Positions 48,377 through 57,344 of a stretch of DNA of 64,000 nucleotides are shown here, piece after piece. The stretch is from Bin18 sp965242795 (GTDB lineage Bacteria; Desulfobacterota; Binatia; Bin18), in assembly GCA_965242795.1 (NCBI GenBank), contig OZ251505.1, positions 3,534,001 to 3,598,000 of the forward strand, read 5' to 3'. Every line of letters begins with the position of its first letter. Position 1 is the first letter of the stretch. Position numbers and translations under genes: made by a program. The notes beneath the pieces are model-generated. The model saw only the letters and a list, made by a program, of their open reading frames with translations, was not told the origin of the DNA and ran no database searches.

Positions 48377-48682
48377 ATGGGGACGCTTCGAACATTGCTG
48401 GCCAGTCTGACGTTCTTCGAGGCGGCATCGTTGCTGGCCTACTATCTTCAACTCACCTTGATCGGCGGCGGGTTGTTGATGATGCATCGGGCTGGCCGAC
48501 GACGCGACCGGCAACTCGACATCATGCAGGCACAAAGCGAGGCTACGCTCTGGGCTCTGGTCGAACAAACCCGGGCATTGGAAGAGTCAATCCGGTCGCT
48601 GGTTGAGCAGAACCGAGAACAGAGTCGCGCGCTGGGAAATCAGAACGAAGCTCTGGAAGAACTGTTACGGCGAACAGGATGA
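48377..48682 (+). CDS. Small membrane/coiled-coil protein of unknown function inside the alpha operon
   Basis: 101 residues, family not recognised. Residues about 8-36 form one hydrophobic segment (LTFFEAASLLAYYLQLTLIG and on), then a basic patch HRAGRRRDR that suggests the C-terminus is cytoplasmic. Residues 47-98 are a glutamine/glutamate-rich helix with heptad-like leucines (ALVEQTRALEESIRSLVEQN), likely a coiled coil. It starts 3 bases after rpsD and ends 130 bases before rpoA, so it is transcribed with the alpha operon. It resembles in layout, though not in detail, the small protein at 61186-61449. No function is proposed. Confidence 0.75.
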   Translation: MGTLRTLLASLTFFEAASLLAYYLQLTLIGGGLLMMHRAGRRRDRQLDIMQAQSEATLWALVEQTRALEESIRSLVEQNREQSRALGNQNEALEELLRRTG

Positions 48683-48811
48683 GGTGGGCGCAGTCCCCAC
48701 GGGCAGCGGGCCGGTCCAGAAGGTCCGACCGTAAAGCAGATATAGAAATAGCTATAGGACGGTTGGGTAAAAAAAGATCCTCCGAAAAACAGGTCGACTG
48801 AGAGGTACAAC
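48683..48811 (+). other. Non-coding spacer before rpoA
   Basis: 129 bases with no gene. The second half is unusually A/T-rich for this window (ATATAGAAATAGCTATAGG and AAAAAAAG). I see no convincing -35/-10 pair. A TATAGA or TATAGG could be a -10 box for a rpoA-rplQ promoter, but the -35 side is poor. Confidence 0.4.
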
Positions 48812-49828
48812 GTGCAAGAGAGCGAGCTCATCAAACCCGCGGCGCTCGACGTCGAGGAAAAGACCCTGACTCCAACCTACGGGCGGTTCGAGGGCGAGCC
48901 GTTCGAACGCGGGTTCGCCACGACGCTCGGCAACGCCCTGCGGCGCATTCTGCTGTCGTCGCTGTCCGGCGCCGCGATCACCAAGGTGCGCATCCAGGAC
49001 GTGGTGCACGAGTTCTCGACCCTGCCGGGCGTGACCGAGGACGTGACCGACCTGTTGCTCAACCTGAAGGAAATCCGGTTCCGGCTGCGCGAGGGCGAAT
49101 CGGAGACCGCCAGGCTGACGCTCAAGGGCGCCCGAAACGTCACCGCCGGCGACCTGTCGGTCGGTTCGCAGGTCGAGATCCTGACCCCGGACGTCCACGT
49201 CGCCAAACTGGGCAAGGGCGCCACTCTGGACCTGGAAGCCGAAATCGGTCGGGGCCGCGGCTACGTCACCGCGGAACACCACAAGTCCGAGGACGACCCC
49301 GTCGGCACCATCCCGCTCGACGCCGTCTTCTCGCCCGTGCGCAAGGTCAACGTCACGGTCGGCAACGCCCGGGTCGGCCAACGGACCGACTACGAGCGGC
49401 TGACGCTCGAAGTGTGGACCGACGGCAGCATCGATCCGCGAGACGCGGTCGCCGCGGCGGCGCACATCGCCCAGGACCAGCTCGCGATCTTCTCCGGATC
49501 GGTCGAATTCGGCGAAGGGCCGGAGGACCGAGCGGGCCAGGACGACCGGCCCGCGACGAACGAACACCTCTTCCGGCCCATCGAGGAGTTGGCGCTGTCG
49601 GTCCGCTCGGCCAACTGCCTGCAAAGCGCGGATCTGCGCTACGTGGGCGAACTGGTCGTCAAGACCGAGCCCGAGCTGCTCAAGACCAAGAACTTCGGGC
49701 GCAAGTCGCTCACCGAGATCAAGGACATCCTGCACGAAATGGGGCTCGAACTCGGCATGCACCTGGACGCCTTTCCCTCCCGCGAAGAGCTCGACCGCAT
49801 GCGCGTGTCGCGCACGCCCGCGGCGTAG
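48812..49828 (+). CDS. rpoA: RNA polymerase subunit alpha
   Basis: 338 residues from GTG 48812, preceded by GAGAGGT. The N-terminal assembly domain has GFATTLGNALRRILLSSLSG. The C-terminal domain, which binds UP elements and activators, contains LKTKNFGRKSLTEIKDILHE. The linker (about residues 232-250) is acidic and unremarkable. Located before rplQ as usual. Confidence 0.98.
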   Translation: MQESELIKPAALDVEEKTLTPTYGRFEGEPFERGFATTLGNALRRILLSSLSGAAITKVRIQDVVHEFSTLPGVTEDVTDLLLNLKEIRFRLREGESETARLTLKGARNVTAGDLSVGSQVEILTPDVHVAKLGKGATLDLEAEIGRGRGYVTAEHHKSEDDPVGTIPLDAVFSPVRKVNVTVGNARVGQRTDYERLTLEVWTDGSIDPRDAVAAAAHIAQDQLAIFSGSVEFGEGPEDRAGQDDRPATNEHLFRPIEELALSVRSANCLQSADLRYVGELVVKTEPELLKTKNFGRKSLTEIKDILHEMGLELGMHLDAFPSREELDRMRVSRTPAA

Positions 49829-49858
49829 GCGGTCCGCAACGACGGGGACACGAAGCCG

Positions 49859-50257
49859 ATGCGACACCTGAAGGCCGGACGGAAACTCAAGCGGAGCGCG
49901 GCGCACCGCAAGGCGCTGATGCGCAATCTGGTGACCGCGCTGCTAGTGCACGAGCAGATCCGCACGACCGACGCCAAGGCCAAGGAGTTGCGGCGCTGGG
50001 GCGACCGCATGGTGACGCTGGGCAAGAAGGACTCGGTCCACGCGCGGCGTCTGGCCTACGCCACCCTCGGCAGCCGGAAACTGGTCCAGCGCCTGTTCGA
50101 CGAGGTCGCCCCCCGGTTCGCGGGCCGCAACGGCGGCTATACCCGCGTCCTCAAACTCGGGCCGCGACGCGGCGACGCGGCGCCGGTGTCCATCGTCGAG
50201 TGGACCGAACGCCCGGACGCGCCGGCCGCGGAATCGGATCAGGCGGACGGTGCCTAG
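49859..50257 (+). CDS. rplQ: 50S ribosomal protein L17
   Basis: 132 residues, starting MRHLKAGRKLKRSAAHRKAL. The block GDRMVTLGKKDSVHARRLAY is typical of L17. Last gene of the ribosomal superoperon; a strong terminator follows. Confidence 0.97.
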   Translation: MRHLKAGRKLKRSAAHRKALMRNLVTALLVHEQIRTTDAKAKELRRWGDRMVTLGKKDSVHARRLAYATLGSRKLVQRLFDEVAPRFAGRNGGYTRVLKLGPRRGDAAPVSIVEWTERPDAPAAESDQADGA

Positions 50258-50307
50258 GCCGGCGGCGACTCCGGGGCAGAAGCGGACACGGCGGGGAAAC
50301 ACGGGGA

Positions 50308-50331
50308 GGGGAGCAGCGCTCCCCTTTTTTT
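50308..50331 (+). terminator. Intrinsic terminator after rplQ
   Basis: A 7-bp GC-rich stem, GGGGAGC (50308-50314) and GCTCCCC (50318-50324), with a 3-base loop, followed by seven T residues. It marks the end of the ribosomal protein superoperon. Confidence 0.92.
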
Positions 50332-50391
50332 CGCCTATCGATAACCTTCTTTCACTTCAGGCGGGCGTGAAAAGCGCCACAAAGGATCGCG

Positions 50392-50676
50392 ATGGCTCTC
50401 GGACCGTACGCCTTTCGGGTCACGTTGCTCCAAACGTGTGCGGTCGTCGCAAGCCTGCTGGTCGGATTCCTGTTCGTCTTCGGGTTGGGCGTGTACCTCG
50501 GCAAGGAAATCCAGAGCCACAAGACGGCTCGGCACAGCCGCGCGGTCCGGTTCCCGGTCACCGAGACTCCGCCCGGCAACGACGCCTACCGGACCGCGCT
50601 GCCCGCGGTTCGACCTCCTCGTACAGACAACCCCGCATCTCGGGCCGTTCCCGTGCGGAAGCCGGTTGCCGAGTAA
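50392..50676 (+). CDS. Small single-pass membrane protein of unknown function, start of trp cluster
   Basis: 94 residues, not recognised. Residues about 10-36 form one membrane helix (LLQTCAVVASLLVGFLFVFG), followed by a basic and proline-rich tail with PRTDNPASRAVPVRKP. The first membrane span and short soluble tail make it look like an anchored accessory protein. It starts ~60 bases after the rplQ terminator and ends 16 bases before trpD, so it is probably the first gene of that operon. The start has no strong ribosome-binding site (AAAGGATCG upstream). Confidence 0.65.
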   Translation: MALGPYAFRVTLLQTCAVVASLLVGFLFVFGLGVYLGKEIQSHKTARHSRAVRFPVTETPPGNDAYRTALPAVRPPRTDNPASRAVPVRKPVAE

Positions 50677-50692
50677 GCCCGCGGTGCTCCCC

Positions 50693-51712
50693 ATGACCGT
50701 CAAGGATGCGATTGCGCGCCTAGTGACCGGCGCGGACCTGACCGAAGACGCCATGCACGCGGTCGTCACCGAACTCATGGACGGACAGGCCACGCCGGCG
50801 CAGATCGGCGCGTTGCTGACCGCGCTGCACGTCAAGGGCGAAAGCGTGGCGGAGATCTGCGGTGCGGCGCGCGCCATGCGGGACAAGGTGACCCGGGTTC
50901 AGCCCGGCCGGCCGGTCGTGGACACGTGCGGCACGGGCGGCGACGGCTGCCGGACCTTCAACATCTCGACCTGCGCGGCGTTCGTGGTGGCCGCGGCCGG
51001 CCTGTGCGTGGCGAAACACGGAAACCGGGCCATGTCCGGGGCGGTCGGCGGCGCGGACGTGTTGGAAACGCTGGGCGCCCGCATCGAACTCTCGGCCCGC
51101 CACGTGGAGCATTGCATGCGGGAGGTGGGGTTCGGCTTTCTGCTCGCCCCGGCTTTTCACCGGGCCATGCAGCACGCGGTCGGCCCGCGGCGGGAGATCG
51201 GCATCCGCACCATCTTCAACATCCTGGGGCCGCTCACCAACCCGGCCGGCGCCGCGCACCAACTCATCGGCGTGTTCGACCGGCGCTGGGTCGAACCGTT
51301 GGCCGCGGCGCTCGGCCGCTTGGGCTGCCGACACGCCCTGGTCGTGCACGGCGCGGACGGGCTCGACGAAGTGTCCCTGAGCGGTCCCACGCACGCCGCG
51401 GAGTGGAGACAGGAGGGGGTGCGCACGTTCACGATCCAGCCGGCGGACTTCGGCTTCGCCTGCCGTCCGCTGTCCGAACTCCAGGTGTCGAGCGCCCGAG
51501 AATCCGCGGACGTCATCCGCACGGTGCTGGCCGGGGCCGCGGGACCGCCGCGCGACGTGGTCCTGCTCAACGCCGGCGCGGCCTTGTATGTGGGCGATGC
51601 CGCGGCGTCGCTCGAAGCGGGCGTGGCGCTGGCCCGCACGACGATCGACAGCGGCGCGGCGCGGGAAACGCTGGAACGCTATCTGCCGCTGTCACGGATG
51701 GAAGACGTATGA
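50693..51712 (+). CDS. trpD: Anthranilate phosphoribosyltransferase
   Basis: 339 residues. Second step of tryptophan synthesis, joining anthranilate and PRPP. Motifs CGTGGDG and KHGNRAMSG identify the PRPP and anthranilate sites. Start ATG 50693 (MTVKDAIARLVTGADL); a GTG nine bases earlier is also possible. The stop overlaps the trpC start as ATGA. No trpE or trpG is present in the window. Confidence 0.96.
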   Translation: MTVKDAIARLVTGADLTEDAMHAVVTELMDGQATPAQIGALLTALHVKGESVAEICGAARAMRDKVTRVQPGRPVVDTCGTGGDGCRTFNISTCAAFVVAAAGLCVAKHGNRAMSGAVGGADVLETLGARIELSARHVEHCMREVGFGFLLAPAFHRAMQHAVGPRREIGIRTIFNILGPLTNPAGAAHQLIGVFDRRWVEPLAAALGRLGCRHALVVHGADGLDEVSLSGPTHAAEWRQEGVRTFTIQPADFGFACRPLSELQVSSARESADVIRTVLAGAAGPPRDVVLLNAGAALYVGDAAASLEAGVALARTTIDSGAARETLERYLPLSRMEDV

Positions 51713-52491
51713 TTCTCGACGACATCGTCGCGTACAAGCGGGACGAACTTACCGTCCAGAAACGGAAGGTATCTCTCGCCCGGCTGAAAGACTGGGAACT
51801 GTATCGCGCCGACCCGCCCGATTTTCTCGACGCGCTGCAGGCGCGGGCCGGGCGCACGATCATCGCCGAGGTCAAGAAAGCCTCGCCGTCGAAGGGCGTC
51901 ATCCGCGCCGACTTCGACCCGCTCGCCATCGCCCGCGCGTATCATGCCGCGGGCGCCGCGGCCGTGTCGGTACTGACCGAGAAGAAGTTCTTTCAGGGCA
52001 GTCTGGAGTATCTGCGCCGCATCCGCACCACCGTTCCCGTCCCGCTGCTCCGCAAGGATTTTCTGTTCGACGAGTACCAAGTCCACGAGGCCCGGGCCTT
52101 CGGCGCCAGTGCCATTCTGCTGATCGTCGCGGTCCTCGACGACTCCCGACTCGCCGACTTGGCGCAGCTTGCGGCCACGCTCGGGATGGATTGCCTGATC
52201 GAAGTGCACGACGAGGGGGAGCGCGACCGGGCGTTGGCCGCCGGCGCCATGCTGCTGGGCATCAACAACCGCGACCTGCGCACCTTCCACACCACGATCG
52301 AGACCACCGAGCGGCTGGTCCGGGGCATCCCCGACGACGTGTTCGTCGTGTCGGAAAGCGGGCTGTCGAGCGCGGCGCAGTTGGCGCGGCTGGAGGCGCA
52401 GGGCGTCGGGGCGTTTCTGATCGGCGAGACGTGCATGGCGGCCGCGGACCCGGGCGCGGCGCTGCGGGCGCTGTTGGCCCCGTCCGGCTGA
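51709..52491 (+). CDS. trpC: Indole-3-glycerol phosphate synthase
   Basis: 260 residues, TIM barrel. Motif TIIAEVKKASPSKG holds the catalytic lysine, and further active-site residues lie in LLRKDFLFDEYQV and GINNRDLRTF. The ATG overlaps the trpD stop by four bases. It is a separate enzyme, not fused to TrpF. Confidence 0.96.
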   Translation: MILDDIVAYKRDELTVQKRKVSLARLKDWELYRADPPDFLDALQARAGRTIIAEVKKASPSKGVIRADFDPLAIARAYHAAGAAAVSVLTEKKFFQGSLEYLRRIRTTVPVPLLRKDFLFDEYQVHEARAFGASAILLIVAVLDDSRLADLAQLAATLGMDCLIEVHDEGERDRALAAGAMLLGINNRDLRTFHTTIETTERLVRGIPDDVFVVSESGLSSAAQLARLEAQGVGAFLIGETCMAAADPGAALRALLAPSG

Positions 52492-52498
52492 GCGCGAC

Positions 52499-53122
52499 AT
52501 GGCCGTGCAGGTCAAAATCTGCGGGATCACGACCGTGGCCGACGCGCGGCTCGCCGTGGCCGCCGGCGCCGACCTGATCGGACTGAACTTCTATCCGCAC
52601 AGCCCCCGCTACGTCGCGCGCGTCACCGCGGAAGCCATCCGCCACGTGCTGCCCGCGCCCGTGCGCTGCGTCGGCGTGTTCGTCAACGCCCCGCGCGCGC
52701 AGATTGCCGACCTCGCCGCGGGGCTGCCGCTCGACCTGATCCAGTTCCACGGCGACGAGCCGCCCGCGGCCCTGTCCGGCTGGCCTCTCCCCACGATTCG
52801 CGCACTGCGGGTCGGCCCGCGGACGCTGCTACCCGACCTGTTCGCGTCCACGCCCGCGGACTACGTGCTGCTTGACGCGCAGAAGTCGGGCCGATACGGG
52901 GGGACCGGCACGACGTTCGCCTGGCAGCGAGCCGCGGCCCTCCCCCGACCCTCCCTGGAGCGCACGATTCTGGCCGGCGGACTGACGCCCGACAACGTCG
53001 CGGATGCGGTGCGAACCGTCCGGCCCTGGGCGGTGGACGTGGCCAGCGGGGTCGAATCGACACCCGGACGCAAAGACCCCGGCAAACTCGACCGGTTCAT
53101 CCGCCATGCAAAAGCTGCCTGA
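52499..53122 (+). CDS. trpF: Phosphoribosylanthranilate isomerase
   Basis: 207 residues. Starts with VQVKICGITTVADARLAVAA, where the CGIT cysteine is the catalytic base. The C-terminal phosphate-binding loop is seen in AVDVASGVESTPGRKDPGKL. It overlaps trpB by 17 bases. Confidence 0.95.
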   Translation: MAVQVKICGITTVADARLAVAAGADLIGLNFYPHSPRYVARVTAEAIRHVLPAPVRCVGVFVNAPRAQIADLAAGLPLDLIQFHGDEPPAALSGWPLPTIRALRVGPRTLLPDLFASTPADYVLLDAQKSGRYGGTGTTFAWQRAAALPRPSLERTILAGGLTPDNVADAVRTVRPWAVDVASGVESTPGRKDPGKLDRFIRHAKAA

Positions 53123-54296
53123 CCGGCACGGGCATTTCGGCGTGTACGGCGGCCGCTATGTGGCCGAGACCCTCATGCCGGCGTTGCTGGAACTCGAAGA
53201 CGTCTATCGGCGCTGCCGGAAAGACCCGGAGTTCACCCGCCGACTCCGCGCCCTGCAGCGGGAGTACGTCGGCCGCCCGACGCCGCTGACGTTCGCCGCC
53301 CGGCTGACCGAGCGGCTGGGCGGCGCGCAGGTCTATCTCAAGCGCGAAGACCTGTGTCACACCGGCGCGCACAAGATCAACAACACCATCGGCCAGGCCC
53401 TGCTGGCGCAGCGGATGGGCAAGACGCGGCTCATCGCCGAAACCGGCGCCGGCCAGCACGGCGTGGCGACGGCCACGGTCGCCGCGCTGCTCGGCTTCTC
53501 GTGCGAGGTCTTCATGGGCCGGGAAGACACCGTGCGCCAAGCGCCCAACGTCTTCCGCATGCGGCTGCTGGGCGCGTCGCTGCGCGAGGTCACGACCGGC
53601 AGCCAGACCCTCAAGGACGCCATGAACGAGGCCCTGCGCGACTGGATCACGCACGTCGCGCACACGTTCTACGTCATCGGCACCGTGGCCGGCCCGCACC
53701 CGTACCCCATGCTCGTGCGCGATTTCCAGTCGGTGATCGGTCGCGAGGTCAAAACCCAGATTCGCCGTCACGCCGGCCGCCCACCCGACTGTCTGATCGC
53801 CTGCGTCGGCGGCGGCAGCAACGCCCTGGGCCTGTTCGCGCCCTTTCTGCCCGACGCCGGGGTGCGCATGGTGGCCGTCGAAGCCGGCGGGCTCGGCGCC
53901 GGCCGCAACGCCGCGTCCATCGCCGACGGCGAGGCCGGCGTGCTGCACGGCAGCAAGACCTACATCCTCCAGGACGCGGCCGGCCAGATCGCGGACACGC
54001 ACTCGTTGGCCCCGGGTCTCGATTATCCCGGCGTCGGCCCCGAACTCAGCTATTGGAGCGACCGCGGGCGCATCGAGGCGGTCACCGTTCAGGACGACCA
54101 GGCGGTCGACGGCATGCAACTGCTGGCGGAGACGGAAGGCATCATCCCCGCGCTGGAGAGCGCCCACGCGATCACCCATGCCTCGCGCCTGGTTCCGCAA
54201 CTGCCGGCCGACGCCATCGTCGTCATCAACGTGTCGGGCCGGGGTGACAAGGATTTGCAGAGCGTGGCCCGCTTGCTCGGAGACGATCCGGCATGA
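53106..54296 (+). CDS. trpB: Tryptophan synthase beta subunit
   Basis: 396 residues from ATG 53106 (MQKLPDRHGHFGVYGGRYVA). The PLP lysine is Lys90 in HTGAHKINN. The phosphate-binding glycine loop is in CVGGGSNALGLF. Starts within the end of trpF and shares ATGA with trpA. It is the TrpB1 type that pairs with TrpA. Confidence 0.97.
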   Translation: MQKLPDRHGHFGVYGGRYVAETLMPALLELEDVYRRCRKDPEFTRRLRALQREYVGRPTPLTFAARLTERLGGAQVYLKREDLCHTGAHKINNTIGQALLAQRMGKTRLIAETGAGQHGVATATVAALLGFSCEVFMGREDTVRQAPNVFRMRLLGASLREVTTGSQTLKDAMNEALRDWITHVAHTFYVIGTVAGPHPYPMLVRDFQSVIGREVKTQIRRHAGRPPDCLIACVGGGSNALGLFAPFLPDAGVRMVAVEAGGLGAGRNAASIADGEAGVLHGSKTYILQDAAGQIADTHSLAPGLDYPGVGPELSYWSDRGRIEAVTVQDDQAVDGMQLLAETEGIIPALESAHAITHASRLVPQLPADAIVVINVSGRGDKDLQSVARLLGDDPA

Positions 54297-55102
54297 CGCG
54301 GATCGCGGACACGTTTGCCGCGCTGCGCGCCCGCGGCGAGGTCGGCCTGGTTCCGTTCCTCACCGCGGGCGATCCCGATCTCGAGACCAGCGCGGCGCTC
54401 GTCCGCGAGATGGTGCGGCAGGGTGCCGACGTGATCGAGTTGGGGGTGCCGTTCTCCGACCCGATGGCCGACGGGCCGACCTTGCAACGCGCGGCCGAAC
54501 GCGCGCTGCGGGCCGGGACGTCGCTCGCCCGCGTCATGGACCTGGTCCGCAGTCTGCGGCATACGCTCGACGTACCGATTCTGTTGTTCGGCTACTACAA
54601 TCCGATCTGGCGCTACGGCACGGCGCGGTTCGCCGCAGATGCACGGGAGGCGGGCGTGGACGGCGTCCTGTGCGTGGACCTGCCGCCCGAAGAAGCCGAC
54701 GAACTCAAGCGCGAGACCGACCGCCACGACCTGGACATGATCTTTCTGCTCGCGCCGACCAGTTCGCCCGACCGCGAACGCGCGGTCCTGCGCCGGGCGC
54801 GCGGCTTCCTCTATTACGTGTCGGTCACCGGCGTGACCGGCGCACGCGACCGGCTGCCCGCGGACCTGGACGCGCGGGTACGCCGGGTGCGGGCGGCGTC
54901 GCCCGTACCGGTCGGCGTCGGCTTCGGCATCGCCTCGCCCGAGGCGGCGCAGCGGGTCGCCGGCGTGGCCGACGCCGCGGTCGTGGGCAGCGCGATTGCC
55001 CAGATCGTCGAACGGTCGGCGGGCCAGCCGGATCTGGTGGCGCGCGTGGGGGCGTTCGTCGGGCAACTCAAGACCGCGCTGCGCGACGTGCCGCGTGCGT
55101 AG
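54293..55102 (+). CDS. trpA: Tryptophan synthase alpha subunit
   Basis: 269 residues. The signature ELGVPFSDPMADGPTLQ holds the catalytic glutamate; the second catalytic aspartate lies in DGVLCVDLPPEEADEL. Cleaves indole-3-glycerol phosphate and passes indole to TrpB. The final trp gene; accD follows 21 bases on. Confidence 0.96.
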   Translation: MTRIADTFAALRARGEVGLVPFLTAGDPDLETSAALVREMVRQGADVIELGVPFSDPMADGPTLQRAAERALRAGTSLARVMDLVRSLRHTLDVPILLFGYYNPIWRYGTARFAADAREAGVDGVLCVDLPPEEADELKRETDRHDLDMIFLLAPTSSPDRERAVLRRARGFLYYVSVTGVTGARDRLPADLDARVRRVRAASPVPVGVGFGIASPEAAQRVAGVADAAVVGSAIAQIVERSAGQPDLVARVGAFVGQLKTALRDVPRA

Positions 55103-55123
55103 GGTTCGGGCACGGGAGGACGC

Positions 55124-56005
55124 ATGGCGGACGCGCGGGACCGGGGCGACGCGGCGGGCACGATCTGGCTGAAGTGCACGGGGTGCCAGAAAATTCTGTT
55201 CCGCAAGGAAGCCGAACGCCTCCTGCTGGTCTGCCCGAAATGCGGCACCCACCTCCGGCTGACCGCGGAGCAGCGGATTCGCATCATCGTCGACGGCGGC
55301 TCCTTCGTCGAGCACGACGCCGCCCTGCGCTCCGGCGACCCGCTCGTCTTCACCGACCGCAAACCCTACGGACAGCGCCTCGTCGCGGCACAGGCGCGGG
55401 CGGGCCGCGCCGAGGCCGTGGTGTGCGGGGTCGCGACGCTCGACGGGCGTCCGGTCGCGTTGGGGTGTTTCGATTTCGCGTTCCTGGGCGGCAGCATGGG
55501 CACGGTCGTGGGCGAGAAACTGGCCCGCATCGTCGAACACGCGGTCGCGGAACGCCTGCCGGTCCTCTTCTTTTCGGCCTCGGGCGGCGCCCGGATGCAG
55601 GAAGGGGTGCTGTCCCTGATGCAGATGGCCAAGGTCAACATGGCGCTGGGCCGGTTGCGCGCGGCCGGTTTGCCGTACGTGTCGGTGCTGACCGATCCGA
55701 CCACCGGCGGCGTCGCGGCCTCGCTCGCCATGGTGGGCGACGTCAACATCGCCGAGCCGGGCGCACTGATCGGCTTCGCCGGCCGGCGCGTCATCGAGCA
55801 GACCATCGGCGAACGGCTCCCCGACGGGTTCCAGCGCGCCGAGTTCCTGCTGGAACACGGCATGGTGGACCTGGTGGTGGAGCGCAAGGATCTGCGGGCC
55901 ACGCTCGGCCAGGTGCTCGGATTGTTGTGCGACGCGCGACCCGCGGCACAGTCCCCGGCGTCCGCGGCTCCCGGAGCAGCCGGCAGCGGAGCGCCCGGGC
56001 CGTGA
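55124..56005 (+). CDS. accD: Acetyl-CoA carboxylase carboxyltransferase subunit beta
   Basis: 293 residues. An N-terminal zinc ribbon is visible in LKCTGCQKILF and LVCPKCGTHLRL (two CxxC pairs). The crotonase-fold domain has SASGGARMQEGVLSLMQMAK and ALIGFAGRRVIEQT. Transfers carboxyl from biotin to acetyl-CoA for fatty acid synthesis. It links with folC by a GTGA overlap at 56002-56005. Confidence 0.96.
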   Translation: MADARDRGDAAGTIWLKCTGCQKILFRKEAERLLLVCPKCGTHLRLTAEQRIRIIVDGGSFVEHDAALRSGDPLVFTDRKPYGQRLVAAQARAGRAEAVVCGVATLDGRPVALGCFDFAFLGGSMGTVVGEKLARIVEHAVAERLPVLFFSASGGARMQEGVLSLMQMAKVNMALGRLRAAGLPYVSVLTDPTTGGVAASLAMVGDVNIAEPGALIGFAGRRVIEQTIGERLPDGFQRAEFLLEHGMVDLVVERKDLRATLGQVLGLLCDARPAAQSPASAAPGAAGSGAPGP

Positions 56006-57336
56006 ACGACCGGATGTCTTCCCGGTACGCCGACACGCTGGCGTGGCTGTACGGGCTGGAAGTCGAGCGGATGGACCTCAAGCTCGACCGCACGGCCGCG
56101 GCGCTGCGCGCAATCGGCGCCCCCCAACGGCGGTTTCCCAGCCTCCACATCGCGGGCACGAACGGGAAGGGCTCCACCGCGGCGTTTCTGCATGCCATGC
56201 TCGGGGCCGCGGGATACCGGGTCGGCCTGTTCACCTCCCCGCATCTGATCGACTTCTGCGAACGCATCCGCATCGGCGCGCGGTGTATCTCGCCGCAGGA
56301 AGTCGTCGATCGGGTGACCGCCATCCGAGAACGCATCGAGCCGGCGGGCATTCGCCTCACGCCGTTCGAGATGATGACCGTGCTGGCCTTCGACGCGTTC
56401 GCCCGGGCCGAGGTGGGCGTGGCGGTCGTGGAGGTCGGGCTGGGCGGCCGGCTCGACGCGACCAACGTGCTGACCCCGCTGGTGTCCGTCATCACCGGCA
56501 TCGGCCTCGACCATCAGCAATATCTGGGCACGAGCCTGACCGACATCGCGCGGGAAAAGGGCGGCATCGTCAAGCCGCGCGTCCCGGTCGTGCTCGGCCC
56601 GCTGGACCCGGACAGCGACGCGGTGCTGACGGGGATCGCCCGATCTCTGGACAGTCCGACGGTGCGCTACGGCCACGACTTCGGGCTCGCAGACCGGGAC
56701 CCGACCGGGGACCCAGCGGCGTATGAATACCGCGGCCCGGCGTTCGGGAAGCTGACGCTGCGCCCCGCCCTCGCCGGCAGCTTTCAGGCCCGCAACGCCG
56801 CGGTCGCGGTCGCCTGCCTGGAAACCGTCCGCGAGACGTTGCCGGTCGGCCCGGCCCAGGTGTGCGCCGGCGCGCAGGCCGTGGACTGGCCGGGCCGGCT
56901 GCACGTCGTGTCCACGCACCCGCTGGTCGTCCTGGACGGGGCGCACAACGCGCAGGCGATAGACACGCTGCTGTCCGAACTCGTGCGGCTGGCCGCGGGC
57001 CGGCGGCTGCGCTTCCTGTTCGGGGCGATGCACGACAAAGACTGGCGGCCTATGCTGGCGGCGGTGGAACGCGCCGCGGCCGAGGTCGTCCTCACGGCCG
57101 TCTCGCAACCGCGTGCCGCGGATCCCGATACGTTGTACGCGACGCTGTCCGGTGCTGTTCCGGCGCGCGTCGTGCGCGGGGCGCCTGCCGCCTTTCGCGA
57201 CGTGGTGCGCCGCACCGCGGGGGACGACGCCGTGGTCGTGTGCGGTTCGCTGTTTCTGGTCGGCGAGGTGCTGGCTGCGCTTTCCGACAGAGCCGTTGCC
57301 GGCACGGCGTTTCCTGCCGTCCCGGCCGGGGCGTGA
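56002..57336 (+). CDS. folC: Folylpolyglutamate / dihydrofolate synthase
   Basis: 444 residues from GTG 56002; ATG 56014 (MSSRYADTLA) is an alternative. The Mur-ligase type ATP loop is HIAGTNGKGSTAAFLHAML, followed by FTSPHLIDFCERI and, near the C-terminus, GAMHDKDWRPML. Adds glutamate to dihydropteroate and folates. The accD-folC pair is common. The gene overlaps the lptD frame at its end. Confidence 0.94.
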   Translation: MNDRMSSRYADTLAWLYGLEVERMDLKLDRTAAALRAIGAPQRRFPSLHIAGTNGKGSTAAFLHAMLGAAGYRVGLFTSPHLIDFCERIRIGARCISPQEVVDRVTAIRERIEPAGIRLTPFEMMTVLAFDAFARAEVGVAVVEVGLGGRLDATNVLTPLVSVITGIGLDHQQYLGTSLTDIAREKGGIVKPRVPVVLGPLDPDSDAVLTGIARSLDSPTVRYGHDFGLADRDPTGDPAAYEYRGPAFGKLTLRPALAGSFQARNAAVAVACLETVRETLPVGPAQVCAGAQAVDWPGRLHVVSTHPLVVLDGAHNAQAIDTLLSELVRLAAGRRLRFLFGAMHDKDWRPMLAAVERAAAEVVLTAVSQPRAADPDTLYATLSGAVPARVVRGAPAAFRDVVRRTAGDDAVVVCGSLFLVGEVLAALSDRAVAGTAFPAVPAGA

Positions 57337-57344
57337 ACGGGCCC

